Shown piece by piece: positions 35,225 through 46,821 of a stretch of DNA of 64,000 bases. Every line of letters begins with the position of its first letter. Position 1 is the stretch's first letter. The DNA is from Chelydra serpentina (lineage: Eukaryota > Chordata > Testudines > Chelydridae), in the NCBI GenBank assembly GCA_037349315.1, contig JBAIAC010000026.1:3410001-3474000 (forward strand). Reading direction: 5' to 3'. The notes under the pieces are model-generated. The model was not told the DNA's origin. It did no database searches and saw only the letters and a list, made by a program, of their open reading frames with translations. The position numbers and the translations under genes are program-made.

Positions 35225-35243
35225 TGGTGGATCACCCTGGATT

Positions 35244-35552
35244 GCCATCACGCCCCAGAGGAAGGGGGTGGGGACACGAAGCAGCTGCCCCTGCCCCAGC
35301 AGCCACGTGTGAGGGAGGGGCTATTTTACAGGAGCTCGGGGCTGTTCCATGGACAAGGGGCTAGAATTCACACCAGAGACCCCCACCTGGCACGATGCGA
35401 TGGCTCTGGTGGAGTCAGCTGTGTGGGTTGATCTAGCCCCTTGTGCATGGAACAGCCCCGAGCTCCTGTAAAATAGCCCCTCCCTCACACGTGGCCGCTG
35501 GGGCAGCTGCTTCGTGTCCCCTCCCCACCCCCTTCCTCCGGGGCGTGATGGC
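35244..35552. repeat. Inverted repeat in CLEC18 3' UTR
   Basis: Left arm 35244-35365 and right arm 35432-35552 are reverse complements over about 121 bp, with a few mismatches, one 6-base and one 4-base length difference, and a 66-bp spacer. Recognisable arm parts are ggctattttacaggagctcg on the left and cgagctcctgtaaaatagcc on the right. Confidence 0.93.
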
Positions 35553-36158
35553 ATGTCAGCGCGGGGAGCCCCTCGCTTCTCCCGGCTGTGCCCGGGGGAG
35601 CAGGGCACCCCACAGTGGTTACCCCCAGTCCATAGCTCTGCGGCCCTAACACGGAATAGGGCCGGCTTAGCGGGAGTGGGCTGGGGATCTGAGTGGTGGA
35701 GAGCAAGAGGGTGACTGTCCAGCCTAGAGTCGGCGGTGCTCGGCCAGGGCTGTGGGGTGCGAGGGGGGTGCCGGGGCCCCAGGAATCACAGCCGAGCTAA
35801 GCCCTGCAAAAAAGGCAGATGTGGCTGCCTGGTCTAGGACTCGGTGCCCAGTCACTAGCCAGGGCCGTACCGCTGCGGCTCGGCTGTGGGAGGCAGCCTT
35901 CCCCGGGCAGGCAGGTGCAGCTCTCGGCCCCATGCCCCTTTGCTGTGCCAGTCAGCGCCACCCCGGCTCAGCACTAAAGAAGCCAGCTAGCTCCAGTACC
36001 GACCCGCTAACCTAGCAGAGCAGGGCTCTGAGCTCCCGTAGGGCTAGAAGCTTTTCTGTTCAGGCCTGTTCTTTCGTCCTGTGTAGCATGCACTCCGGCC
36101 TGGGGCGCTGTCTAGCTGACACGACCTCTTCCCGCTGTTTGAGAGCCGGGGCTGTTCT

Positions 36159-36164
36159 AATAAA
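36159..36164 (+). terminator. CLEC18: Polyadenylation signal AATAAA
   Basis: A canonical AATAAA is followed within about 30 bases by a TG/CT-rich stretch (cctgctgctcgtgtctcttt), the usual downstream element. It is the first such combination noticed after the CLEC18 stop codon. Confidence 0.65.
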
Positions 36165-38254
36165 GCTGCCTGTCCCTCCTGCTGCTCGTGTCTCTTTCTC
36201 CAGCAGCGGGGCTTTCCCGGGTGAGCGGCTGGGAGCCACCCGCCTGGGCGTGGGGCAAAAGGAGGAGAAAAGGGGGGAGTGGTGAAAGCAAAAGCCAGGG
36301 GCCCTCCTCAGCCTGTCCCCTGCTCCCTGCTGCAGTCATCTCTCCTACCACTTCCTACTTGCATCCAACGATGGGACAGGGCTCCCCCTCCTGCCTGCCT
36401 GCCATCCCAGGGCTCTGCTCTCCTTCCCCCTAAGCTGCTGTCCTGCACCGTGTCGGTCCTAGACGGGCAAGGAACCGCTCTGCAAAGAGCTGTGTGTGGC
36501 CTGGGTAGGAACTGGGCCTCCCCGATGAATGCAAGGGCTCCAGAGCGCAGCAGAGCTCAGCTCGACAGCCCAGCTGGGAGATCGTGACGGGCCCTGCAAA
36601 GTAAAAGAAAGCAAGGGGGCTTGGGCCATTTTCTGCTGCTGGGGGAGGGAGGGGCTCTGCTAGGGTTTTATACTGGAAATTCAGAGTCTGTCTGGCCAGG
36701 AAGACTCGCGGGCGACTGGGGAGCTAATGTAAACCAGGGAGGGAAAGACGAGGTTTAGTTATTTGCACTGGGTGGGGCCATGGTGCAAGGGGCTGTACAT
36801 ACACACAACAGAGACAGTCTCAGCCCCCATGGATTGAGCTCATGGTTGAAGGATTTAACACCACTGGTGTTTGCCACCAGCCGCTGCACTCACTGCCTCA
36901 GGAACGTTCTGGAGAAGCTGTTTTGGGAGAGATTCCACGCACACACTGCATATCCCCAGGGACGGCCAGCAACTCCTCCGGCCAGGCTAGCCCGGGCACC
37001 CGGCTAGTTCTAAGCAGGAAAGGGCCGAAAGCTCTATTTAAAAAAACCCAAACGAAACCCTCTGGCCCATTCTCTAGCCTAACAAAGCACCGAAGGGCCA
37101 GGCCTGGGTTAGAATGTCTGCGACAGGGCCCTTGAAGGGAGCTGCTGTGACATCTGCCTGGCTCCCTGCCCGGGGCAAGGAGCCCGAGGGGGGCAGGGGC
37201 GCGGGTGCGTATATGATGATGTTGGGGGTTGAGTCCGGGGAACTTTTTTTCATCTGAAACTTTTTTCCCCTCTGAAAAATGCAGCTTCAGGTCAACCGAA
37301 CCGTTTGGCGAATTCCCGGTGAATTTGCCGAATCACTCGGGGAAAGCCCCAAGCCCTCGGCAAAGATTGCCAAAACCATCACAGCATTTCCCCCACATCA
37401 ACATGATTGTTAGATGAAATTTCCTTCAATGTTATTACAAAAAATTAAAAACCTTTTAAAGGGTTCATGAAAGAAATGAAACATTTTGTTTGGTCTGAAA
37501 CAACCTCCCCCGCAAAACTTTCCATTTTGGGTCACCCTCCCCTCAGTTTTTGGGACAGCCAGCGAAGAGGAAAATGAGTTATTTGCACAGATGGAGTTGT
37601 GGGGCTTGCTCCGGAAGCCTCTGGAATCCCAGCCCCCTCCCCGCCCCGCCCCAGACACTACTTAGGAACCATTGCCGTACTGCTCTTCTTCTTCATCACC
37701 AGCGGCTGCCCCTCAGCTCTTCTCCCTTCCAGCAGGTGCCAGACCCCTGCAGCCAGGCTCCCCCTGCATCTCTGCAAGGACTCAGTGCAAACACCAGCAC
37801 TGGGCACAAACATTAACCAATTCATTCACTGTCATTTCCATGGAAGAACCTGGGGGGGAGGGGGGGTTTCCAGAGGAGTTTTCCAGAGGAGAGTGCAAAG
37901 GTGCCAGTGGGGGAACCCCTCATGGGAGGAGGGCAGCTCCCGCAAAGGAACAGGGATCCTGTTGTCTAGCAATGAAAACGCAGGAGAAGAAAAATACAAG
38001 TGACGGGATCCCCCCTGGAGTGCAGCCTGGGACTGTGGAACCACTGTGCCCCCTGAACTCTCTCCAGTCTGGGCTCTCTCTAACTGTGCCCTGCTAGTGA
38101 CCAGCAGCAAACCCCTCCAGGCGCTGTGATCACTCAGCACAACCGCATGTGGTGCCCCACACCCAGCTAGATTGTCAGCTAGAATGGTCACAGAGCCATT
38201 CATGAATCACACAGAGAAAGGCACCATCCAAATCACCCCAGCTCCGAGCCTTGC
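36165..38254. other. Intergenic, no gene recognised
   Basis: Scattered stops in all frames and no exon-like conserved segment. At 37236-37545 there is an A/T-rich stretch with repeated tctgaaac, aaactttttt and gaaacattttg motifs that looks like an old unnamed repeat. Confidence 0.5.
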
Positions 38255-39154
38255 ACCTCAGGAATATACCGTCTTGAGCAGTGCAGATTTATTAATCGGT
38301 TCACCACTTCATCAATGGAAAGTAGATATACACCAACCTTTGTACCCTGAGCAGATTTGCCACACACTTCATACAAACTCACTGGTAAAGAGAAACACAT
38401 TTATTTACTATAAAAGGTAGATTTTAATTGATATTAAGTGATAGGCAAAAAGTCAGAGTTAGTTACCAAAAGAAAAGAAAATATAAGTATGCAGTCTACA
38501 CTCTCAACCCTATTCGACTGGGTAACACCTAGATGAAGCAGTTTTTCTCACCCCACTGGATCTTGCAGTCCTTAATGTACAGGTTTATTCCTTAAACCTG
38601 GGCCAATCTCCTCTGTTGGTGTCTTGTCTTCTTCTCAGGGTCTTAGTTGCTTGCAGCATAGGTGGAGGCAGGAGAAAAGGCCCAGCACATGGCCACTCTG
38701 TTTTATACCCTCAGTCAATGTGCTTGGAGAACACAAGTCCAGGCATGTCTGGGGGGCATTGCTGAGTCCCCAGGCAAAGTTAAGCAATTCCCCTGGTGTG
38801 GCATCATGCAGGTGAGTCATTGAATTGTAGCTCCCTTGCAGGACAATGGCTGCTGATGGGTTGATTGACACCTGACCCAGGCCTTGGTTACTTTCCCTGC
38901 AGTTGTCTCTGGGGAGCTAATATCTGGCTGATTCCTCAACTTACAGCATGTTTTAGTGACCACCATACACCACAATTCTCCTAACTTCACAGGCATTCAT
39001 GATACACATATATGGCTAGAGAAATGACTTTCAGCAGATTGTAACTTTTCCCCTGATACCTTTCAAGGCATGCTTTATATGTAAGACCACGATTATATAC
39101 AGATGGGGAATATGAGGGTTCCAGGATGCTCCCCCAAGGTATAGAACGTCACAA
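38255..39154 (-). mobile_element. Solo LTR of the Gag-bearing Gypsy family
   Basis: On the minus strand the end at 39154 reads TGTGACGTTCTATACCTTGG and continues through cttacatataaagcatgcct, as do the LTRs at 57496 and 60416. It ends acgtcaca on the + strand. The left border is approximate. Confidence 0.68.
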
Positions 39155-39729
39155 CACACACAGGAAGATGTCAGCCGAATTGTTTCTCACTAGACCATTG
39201 TTCACCCTGCCCCACTAGCCCTTAGGGCAGCCTCCCACCTCTGTCCAGTGCAAATCCGGCTTCAGGGCTGCGAGCCCAGCACTGCAGCCAGCCTTTAAAA
39301 CACCCCATTTAAAGAGACACGTTCTCCCAAGGCAGCCGAACAGTCCAATGCCACACGGGGATGGGGGAGTAGGATGCGGCGCAGGGGGCATCAGGATTTT
39401 TAATACCACTCTCTTGTGAAGAGTGGTAATGCAAGGAAATGACTCGTGTGGACTGAAAGTCCTAGCTGCTGACCCTACTGGCTGCCCGTTAGTGCTGCAG
39501 AGCCAATCCAGATCAGAGGCCCTGATCCGACTCCCATTCAGAGAACGGGCGTTTTCCCACTGGGCCCTGGAGCCGCCAGAATGGTTTCCTGCGTGCCGGT
39601 CAGAGCGTCTGAGCGTGCAGTGTGTGCGTCTCCTCTTTAACAGGCTGCAGCAGCGCTGAAAGCAGCCTTGGCCAGGTGCAAGGCACAGAAAGCAAAGGCA
39701 TGGCAGTGCCCTGGCTGCATTCACCACAG

Positions 39730-39935
39730 GATCCACACATTAGACAGGGTGATGATAACAACACCCAGCCCATGGCTAGCACTTCTCATTAGCAGATCTC
39801 AAAGTACTTCACAAAGGGGGTGGGGCAGTAGCCATATCATTTTACACACGGGGAAACTGAGGCACCAGCAGAGCCAGGAACCAAAGCCAGCTCTCCCAAA
39901 TCCTAGTGCAGAGCTCTAGCCACTCAGCCATGCTG
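39730..39935 (-). mobile_element. Ancient repeat (MIR/L2-like)
   Basis: The run ctcaaagtacttcacaaagg with ttttacacacggggaaactg and gaggcaccagcagagcc is the typical tail of old amniote SINE/LINE copies. Confidence 0.4.
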
Positions 39936-40760
39936 CACATTTGACTCCAAGTTTCTCCTATAGGTACCTGCAAAGCACAGAGCTCAGAGTTTGGCGTAGA
40001 TGCCCCAATGGGGTGCAGGTAGCTGGGAGGGCATTAACTCCTGCAAGAAATACAGGGGCTCCTGCAGTCAGGTCTTGCTGTTCCCTGCTGACATGGCCAA
40101 CAAGGGGGCAGTTCAGGCCAAGTGCACTGAGAGCTGAGATCACCCCATGCCCACAGAAGGGGACAGCTGTTGGTTACTAACTCCTTGGCCAGGATTAGAA
40201 CCGGTGCACAAGAAGGGAAGAGCACTCTGTGGCACGTGGCACTAGCCACCCCAAAGGCCTGCATCCCCCTGCTGAGAGCCCCTCCTAGTAAGAACAGCAG
40301 CGCCGCCAGCAATGGGCCTGTAAAACCAAGCATCCATCCCAGCAAGCTCATGAGAACCAGGCAGCAATTAACCAAGGGCCAGACCCAAACAGAAGGTGAG
40401 TGGGCCAGACTGGCTTGCTAGGGCAGAACTTCCCTGTGAAGGGCCCAGTCCTGCTCTCGCTCGGGGTAATGCCACTGAAATCAGCAACTGTTCCACACCC
40501 AGGTGCATGGCAACAGACCCAGCCACTCTGCCTATGGCAGGGGCACCCACCCAGCCTCAGGTAGCACTGGGGTGGAACTGGCTTGGGGCACGATGAAGCT
40601 GCATCATCTGGGCACGGAGTTAGGAAGTGATGGGCCCAGCTTCTGGATCTCTGGGGAATGCCCGGGGGAGGAGAAGCCCCTGCCTACCCTTGGGGACTGA
40701 GAACAAGGGCTGGCACCCCCCGTAGCCCTTGCTGTCAGTTCCCCTGGTCCCCATGCTAAG
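39936..40760. other. Intergenic, no gene recognised
   Basis: Short open frames only, without recognisable domains. Confidence 0.4.
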
Positions 40761-41431
40761 AACCTAGGGGTTACAGCGGACAAAAAGCTGAATATGAGTC
40801 AACAGTGTGCCCTTGTTGCCAAGAAGGCTAACGGCATTTTGGGTTGTATAAGTAGGGGCATTTCCAGCAGATCGAGGGACGTGATCATTCCCCTCTATTC
40901 GGCACTGGTGAGGCCTCATTTGGAGTACTGTGTCCAGTTTTGGGCCCCACACTACAAGAAGGATGTGGATAAATTGGAAAGAGTCCAGCGGAGGGCAACA
41001 AAAATGATTAGGGGGCTGGAGCACATGACTTATGAGGAGAGGCTGAGGGAACTGGGATTGTTTAGCCTGCAGAAGAGAAGGATGGGGGATCTGATAGCTG
41101 CTTTCAACTACCTGAAAGGGGGTTCCAAAGAGGATGGATCTAGACTGTTCTCAGTGGTAGAAGATGACAAATTAAGGAGTAATGGTCTCAAGTTGCAGAG
41201 GGGGAGGTTTAGGTTGGCTATTAGGAACAACTTTTTCACTAGTAGGGTGGTGAAGCACTGGAATGGGTTACCTAGGGAGGTGGTGGAATCTCCTTCCTTA
41301 GAGGTTTTTAAGGTCAGGCTTGACAAAGCCCTGGCTGGGATGATTTAGTTGGGGTTGGTCCTGCTTTGAGCAGGGGGTTGGACTAGAACCTCCTGAGGTC
41401 CCTTCCAACCCTGAGATTCTCTGATTCTATG
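40761..41431 (+). mobile_element. CR1 LINE 3' end with long open frame
   Basis: The frame from 40794 to 41348 encodes the C-terminal 184 residues of CR1 ORF2: [36 protein letters not shown] and [18 protein letters not shown], ending at the natural stop. The tail ends gattctctgattctat. It is 5' truncated, so the element is dead although this frame is open. Confidence 0.93.
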
Positions 41432-42755
41432 AACTGGAGTGAGGACTGAGCTGGAGGGGCAGGGAGTGAGCGCGACACACAGACGGCCTGGGGGCAATAC
41501 CCAGAGTGCCTCAAGGTGGCGGGTGCCCAGGGAGGTTATGTACAGCCGCTGCTCTAACAAGCTGAGGGTAGTTTGGGGTGGGAGCTGCTTCCCGAGGAGA
41601 AGCTGGGCCACCGGGTCACAGAAACAGCCCAGGTTGTTTGTCCTCCTTCTACACTGAGCGTCACAGGCTGCCGTAGGGTGCCCCCTCCCAACTCCCCATG
41701 GCACCACCTGGGCTCTCCAAACACCACGGGATGCCGAGGAGGTGCGGCTGGGGCAGGGTCACCCATGGACCTGATCCACATCCCTCTCTGCCTTCTTTCT
41801 CTTCCTGCACCCCTGGCCGATCACACTCCTGGTGCTATGGGTGGACCCATGAGGCCCAGTGCAGCTACCCAGGCTGTCCTCAGTGCCGGATACAAAGCCC
41901 ACCTCGGGGTATAATCTATTCACGTACACCAGTGCAGGAATCCCCCCAAACCCGGGCAGTAAAACCATTCTCGACAAACCCACGGGAACCATATAAAGGT
42001 GGAACCGTTTTTCCCATTCCCCTCTTCAGGGCCAGCCCCTCCCGGTCCCTCCTGCTCCCCAGTGTTCACAGCCGCCCTGCGTTCCCAGTTCCTTGGGCCC
42101 CATCCAGGCCCCCCTTTCCAGGCCTCCCTGCAGACCGTGGCCAGTCTCCTGCCTCCACCACAGCCCCCAGGGCGGGTATCCCACAAGAGCTCCCCCAATT
42201 TCACTCCCCAGCCCCCCCTGCCTGGGAGTCCTACCCCTGGCCAGGACACGCCCGTCCCCTTGCACCCAGCCTGGGCTTCCCCTGACCAACATGGATCCTC
42301 CCTTTTGCTCAGGAGCAACTGCCCAGGCCATCCACTCAGCAGGGCCCCAGCTTGGGGCAGTTCCCCCCAGCGGCTCTGTGCCAGCCCGTCGAAACCCAGC
42401 TCTCTCCACCAGGGCCTCCCAAGTAACCCTGGCAGCTCTCTGCAGCTGCTTCCCTCTTGTTGCTCCTTTGAGGCAGGTCTCTGTCTCTGCTGGACAGGGC
42501 AGCTCTCTCACCTACCAGTCTCCTGGGCTCACTCCTTTCAGGGCCCCAGGCTGACCCAGTCTCCTCCCGGCTGGGGCCCAGGGTGCCCTCTCTTCAGCCC
42601 AGCCGGGGGTCAGCTGGCCAGTCACAGGTGCGCTAGCCTCTTTCTCATGGCACACCCCAACAGTGAGCTGCCCTCCCTGTGGACAGGAGACCTGGCCTTG
42701 GGCTGGGGCCCTGGCTACACACAGAGACACAGGGCTCGTTTCATTCATGTGGGTG
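41432..42755. other. Intergenic, C-rich, no gene recognised
   Basis: Several overlapping Pro/Ser-rich frames are open on both strands. They reflect base composition and show no domain, start context or splice pattern that would support a gene. Confidence 0.45.
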
Positions 42756-42779
42756 GTTAGCGCCATTGTGCTGAAGCCT

Positions 42780-44019
42780 AGCAACAATCGAACTCTCCAC
42801 CGCCCATGTCATCTCTGACACGGTCCATGAGACAACAGGCAGCTGTGCCACGGTGCAGCGGCCCTGAGGATGGAGCACGTTCTCTGCTCTCCACCGTGGA
42901 ACGCCACTTTTGAGCTCAGGAAACAAGCACTGAGTGGTGGGATGACATTGTCATGCAAGTCTGGGATGACGAGCAGTGGCTGCAGAACTTTCGGATGAGG
43001 AAAGCAACTTTCATGGGACTGTGTGCTGAACTCGCCCCCACCCTGCAGCGCAAGGACACGAGATTGAGAGCTGCCCTGACGGTGGAGAAGCGGGTGGCTA
43101 TTGCAATCTGGAAGCTGGCAACTCCAGACAGCTACCGATCGGTCACGAACCAGTTTGGAGTGGGAAAGTCGACCTTTGGAATCGTGCTGATGCAAGTTTG
43201 CAAGGCCATTAATAGCATCCTGCTGAGCAGAACCATGACTCCGGGTAATCATAGAATCATAGAATCATAGAATCTCAGAGTTGGAAGGGACCTCAGGAGG
43301 TCATCTAGTCCAACCCCCTGCTCAAAGCAGGACCAACCCCAACTAGATCATCCCAGCCAGGGCTTTGTCAAGCCTGACCTTAAAAACCTCTAAGGAAGGA
43401 GATTCCACCACCTCCCTAGGTAACCCATTCCAGTGCTTCACCACCCTACTAGTGAAAAAGTTTTCCCTAATATCCAACCTAAATCTCCCCCTCTGCAACT
43501 TGAGACCATTACTCCTTGTTCTGTCATCTTCTACCACTGAGAACAGTCTAGATCCATCCTCTTTGGAACCCCCTTTTAGGTAGTTGAAAGCAGCTATCAA
43601 ATCCCCCCTCGCTCTTCTCTTCTGCAGGCTAAACAATCCCAGTTCCCTCAGCCTCTCCTCATAAGTCATGTGCTCCAGCCCCCTAATCATTTTTGTTGCC
43701 CTCTGTTGGACTCTTTCCAATTTATCCACATCCTTTTTGTAGTGTGGGGCCCAAAACTGGACACAGTACTCCAAATGAGGCCTCACCAGTGCCGAATAGA
43801 GGGGAATAATCACGTCCCTCGATGTAATGTGCATGACATTGTGGCTGGCTTTGAACAAATGGGTCTCCCTAACTGTGGAGGGGCGATAGATGGGACGCAT
43901 ATTCCTATTCTGGCACCAGCCCACCTAGCCTCCGAGTACGTTAATAGGAAGGGGTATTTCTCCATGGTTCTCCAGGTGCTTGTGGATCACTTTGGGCATT
44001 TCATTGACATTAACGCAGG
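42780..44019 (+). pseudogene. PIF/Harbinger transposase remnant
   Basis: The first part (42953-43244) reads WDDEQWLQNFRMRKATFMGL, TVEKRVAIAIWKLATPDSYR and FGVGKSTF, a helix-turn-helix region typical of Harbinger transposases. After a CR1 at 43250-43823 the frame resumes with [28 protein letters not shown] (first catalytic Asp) and YVNRKGYFSM. It is cut off at 44020 by the Penelope-like element, and no later catalytic part was found. The start is approximate. Confidence 0.88.
43250..43823 (-). mobile_element. CR1 LINE 3' end inside Harbinger
   Basis: It starts on the + strand with catagaatcatagaatcata, the inverted CR1 tail, and encodes the CR1 C-terminus on the minus strand. The duplication gtaat is at 43245-43249 and 43824-43828. 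Removing the element restores the Harbinger frame. Confidence 0.93.
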
Positions 44020-44153
44020 CTTGAAGGTATATATTGTCCCCAAATGTGAAATAGTTGTGAGGACAAAATCACAAAGTTCAGCAACTAGGTTAGCCCAACA
44101 TTCCACGCAAAGATGGACTACAAGCCATCAGGAACAGTATCCCTGATAATACC

Positions 44154-45341
44154 ATGGCTAACCTAGTTGCTGAACTTTGTGATTTTGTCCTCACCCACAA
44201 CTATTTCACATTTGGGGACAATATATACCTTCAAGTCAGCGGCACTGCTATGGGTACCCGCATGGCCCCACAGTATGCCAACATTTTTATGGCTGACTTA
44301 GAACAACGCTTCCTTAGCTCTCGTTCCCTAATGCCCCTACTCTACTTGCGCTACATTGATGACATCTTCATCATCTGGACCCACGGAAAAGAAACCCTTG
44401 AGGAATTCCACCACGATTTCAACAATTTCCATCCCACCATCAACCTTAACCTAGACCAGTCCACACAAGCGGTCCATTTCCTAGACACTACTGTGCTAAT
44501 AAGCGATGGTCACATAAACACCACCCTATACCGGAAACCTACTGACCACTATACTTACCTACATGCCTCTAGCTTCCATCCTGAACACACCACACGATCC
44601 ATTGTCTACAGCCAAGCTCTAAGATACAACCGCATTTGCTCCAATCCCTCTGACAGAGACAAACACCTACAAGATCTCTATCAAGCATTCTTAAAACTAC
44701 AATACCCACCTGCTGAAGTGAAAAAACAGATTGACAGAGCCAGAAGAGTACCCAGAAGTCACCTACTACAGGACAGGCCCAACAAAGAAAATAACAGAAC
44801 GCCACTAGCCGTCACCTTTAGCCCCCAACTAAAACCTCTCCAGCGCATCATCAAAGATCTACAACCTATCCTAAAAGATGATCCCTCACTCTCACAGATC
44901 TTGGGGGACAGACCAGTCCTCGCTTACAGACAGCCCCCCAACCTGAAGCAAATACTCACCAGCAACCACACACCATACAACAAAAACACTATCCCAGGAA
45001 CCTATCCTTGCAACAAAGCCCGATGCCAACTCTGTCCACATATCTATTCAAGTGACACCATCATAGGACCTAATCACATCAGCCACGCCATCAGGGGCTC
45101 GTTCACCTGCACATCTACCAATGTGATATATGCCATCATGTGCCAGCAATGCCCCTCTGCCATGTACATTGGCCAAACTGGACAGTCTCTGTGCAAAAGA
45201 ATAAATGGACACAAATCTGACATCAGGAATCATCACATTCAAAAGCCAGTAGGTGAACTCTTCAACCTCTCTAATCACTCAATGACAGATTTAAAAGTAG
45301 CAATTTTGCAACAGAAAAATTTCAAAAACAGGCTCCAATGA
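44154..45341 (+). CDS. Penelope-like RT/GIY-YIG endonuclease, partial ORF
   Basis: The 395-residue frame begins inside the reverse transcriptase. GTAMGTRMAPQYANIFM and LRYIDDIFIIW (about residues 25-75, the catalytic YIDD) are intact, followed by LNLDQSTQAVHFLDT and LYRKPTDHYTYLHASS. Near residue 290 CNKARCQLC gives a zinc-binding-like set of cysteines, and about residues 325-365 form the GIY-YIG nuclease: VIYAIMCQQC, MYIGQTGQSLCKRINGHKS. These are the two activities Penelope-like elements use for target-primed insertion. No internal stop is present, so the copy is young or selectively open by chance. The ATG used is not the natural start. Confidence 0.92.
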   Translation: MANLVAELCDFVLTHNYFTFGDNIYLQVSGTAMGTRMAPQYANIFMADLEQRFLSSRSLMPLLYLRYIDDIFIIWTHGKETLEEFHHDFNNFHPTINLNLDQSTQAVHFLDTTVLISDGHINTTLYRKPTDHYTYLHASSFHPEHTTRSIVYSQALRYNRICSNPSDRDKHLQDLYQAFLKLQYPPAEVKKQIDRARRVPRSHLLQDRPNKENNRTPLAVTFSPQLKPLQRIIKDLQPILKDDPSLSQILGDRPVLAYRQPPNLKQILTSNHTPYNKNTIPGTYPCNKARCQLCPHIYSSDTIIGPNHISHAIRGSFTCTSTNVIYAIMCQQCPSAMYIGQTGQSLCKRINGHKSDIRNHHIQKPVGELFNLSNHSMTDLKVAILQQKNFKNRLQ

Positions 45342-45635
45342 GAAACTGCTGAATTGGAATTAATATGCAAACTAGATACCATTACCTTAGGCTTGAATAT
45401 TGACTGTGGATGGCTTGGTCATTACGTTAATTGAATTTATTTCCCCTCCTTAAAAACCCTTAACACCTTTGTGTCAACTGTCTGTAATGGGCCATGTTGA
45501 TTATCACTTCAAAAGTTTCAACTGATAACAGTTCCTTTCAATTAATTAGCCTCTTAACGTTGATATAGACACTCCCACCTTTTCATGTTTCTCTGAATGT
45601 ATAAATATCTGCTTACTGTATGTTCCATTCCATGC

Positions 45636-45675
45636 ATCCGATGAAGTGGGTTCTTAACCCACGAAAGCTTATGCT
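45636..45675 (+). ncRNA. Hammerhead-like motif in Penelope 3' UTR (candidate)
   Basis: CCGATGA at 45638-45644 is followed by one A, a perfect 7-bp hairpin (gtgggtt / aacccac, loop ctt), then GAAA at 45663-45666 and a short agc-ttat-gct hairpin. This order resembles the hammerhead core CUGAUGA, stem II, GAAA, stem III. Against activity: C for U at position 4, an extra A before stem II, G where the cleaved base should not be G, and no clear stem I. Confidence 0.35.
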
Positions 45676-46154
45676 GAAATAAATTTGTTAGTCTCTAAGG
45701 TGCCACAGGTATTTTTCTTGTTTTCTTTTTCCTATCAGTGACAACTGTCATTCAGAGTGAAAGTACATGGCTGCTCTTTGGGTCTGGAGAAAACACCTCT
45801 GCTGGGGCCCTGCAGGCTTGATTCTCCACCTCCAGCTTTACCATGTACATTTGATCTTCTGGCTCCTCCTTGCATCATGCTCTGTGCAGGCCACACTTTT
45901 CCAGTCCTTTGTTCTGCAGTGCTTGTGAAGTGTTCCCTCCTGTGCTGTCATCTCTTCCCTGCTGAGGCAGTTCATAAGCATAGCTTCAGGCTCTGGAACA
46001 AGATGTCCAGATCCTGCTGTGGAAGTCAGAGGGATCTTCCAACCCTCATGGGCCTAGGCTCCTCCAGATTTGAGGACAGAAGATAAGGAAATAAGATTCT
46101 CTTTGCATATGAGCTTGCGTGCGTCTCCAGAATAGTGAGGGGTAACACTATTGT

Positions 46155-46375
46155 TGCTAGCTCAGTGGTTTGAGCATTGGACTGCTAAACCCAGGGTTGT
46201 GAGTTCAATCCTTGAGGGGGCCATTTAGGGATCTGGGGCAAAAAAAATCTGTCGGGGAGAGTACTTGGTCCTGCTAGTGAAGGCAGGGGACTGGACTCAA
46301 TGACCTTGAAAGGTCCTGCCAGTTCTAGGAGATTGGTATATATCCATTATTTATTATTATTATTATTATTATATG
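46155..46375 (+). mobile_element. tRNA-derived SINE with (TTA)n tail
   Basis: It has tagctcagtggtttgagc and gagttcaatccttgag like the other SINEs, but a different 3' part (ttggtcctgctagtgaagg, tgaccttgaaaggtcctgcc) and ends in a TTA repeat, so it belongs to another subfamily. Confidence 0.85.
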
Positions 46376-46391
46376 ATCCCACTGCAGGGAG

Positions 46392-46562
46392 CAGGGCCAG
46401 CTTTAGGCCGATTCCCCCGATTCCGCGGAGTCGGGCCCCGCGCCTAAGAGGGGCCCCAGCAACGTCTGTCGGCAGCCGCTCAATAGCTGCCGCTGTCCCG
46501 GCGGCACCTCAGCAGAGGGGCCCCGTTGAAATCGGGCCCCACACTTGCTAAAGCCGGCCCTG
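46392..46562. mobile_element. hAT-like MITE, 171 bp
   Basis: The ends cagggccagctttag and ctaaagccggccctg are inverted copies, with a perfect 8-bp duplication gcagggag at 46384-46391 and 46563-46570. Confidence 0.92.
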
Positions 46563-46821
46563 GCAGGGAGAGGCCGTAAAAACCTTTTGTGGTTCCCTAA
46601 TTTCAATTTGGGAGAACATTCCATCTCATGCGTGCACCTTACTTATGGTAGCAAGGCACAAATGGGTCCCAGAAGCATTTCTTTACAGGCATTCATTGCC
46701 AGCACTCCTGCAAAGCACATCGGCTCTATCACTTCCATGTTACAAAGGGGAAACTGAGGCAGAGGACGATTCAGTGACTTGCCAGGGTCACCGGGGATCC
46801 TGTGACAGAAGTCAAGTCTCC

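Larger units (their letters stand above)
34729..36164 (+). other. CLEC18: CLEC18 3' UTR
   Basis: From the stop codon to the first good polyadenylation signal there is no further splice site that would extend the frame. The interval contains a partial hAT-like repeat (34962-35092), the second copy of a duplicated segment, and a 120-bp inverted repeat at 35244-35552. A shorter UTR ending elsewhere cannot be excluded. Confidence 0.6.
44020..45735 (+). mobile_element. Penelope-like retroelement, 5' truncated
   Basis: The element consists of an inverted copy of its own 5' part (44020-44095, matching 44156-44234), a 60-bp spacer, an open frame (44154-45341) and a 3' UTR to about 45735 that ends with aaataaatttgttagtctct and ggtgccacagg. 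It interrupts the Harbinger transposase. It lacks the N-terminal half of the reverse transcriptase. Confidence 0.9.

Noticed and set aside
40794..41348. Functional 184-residue reverse-transcriptase-like gene
   Set aside because: It is the C-terminal part of a 5'-truncated CR1 with the typical tail. The same protein segment recurs at 43343 and 60583.
41698..42760. Pro/Ser-rich open frames of 195 and 253 residues
   Set aside because: C-rich composition keeps overlapping frames open on both strands. No domain, no splice pattern and no upstream signals.
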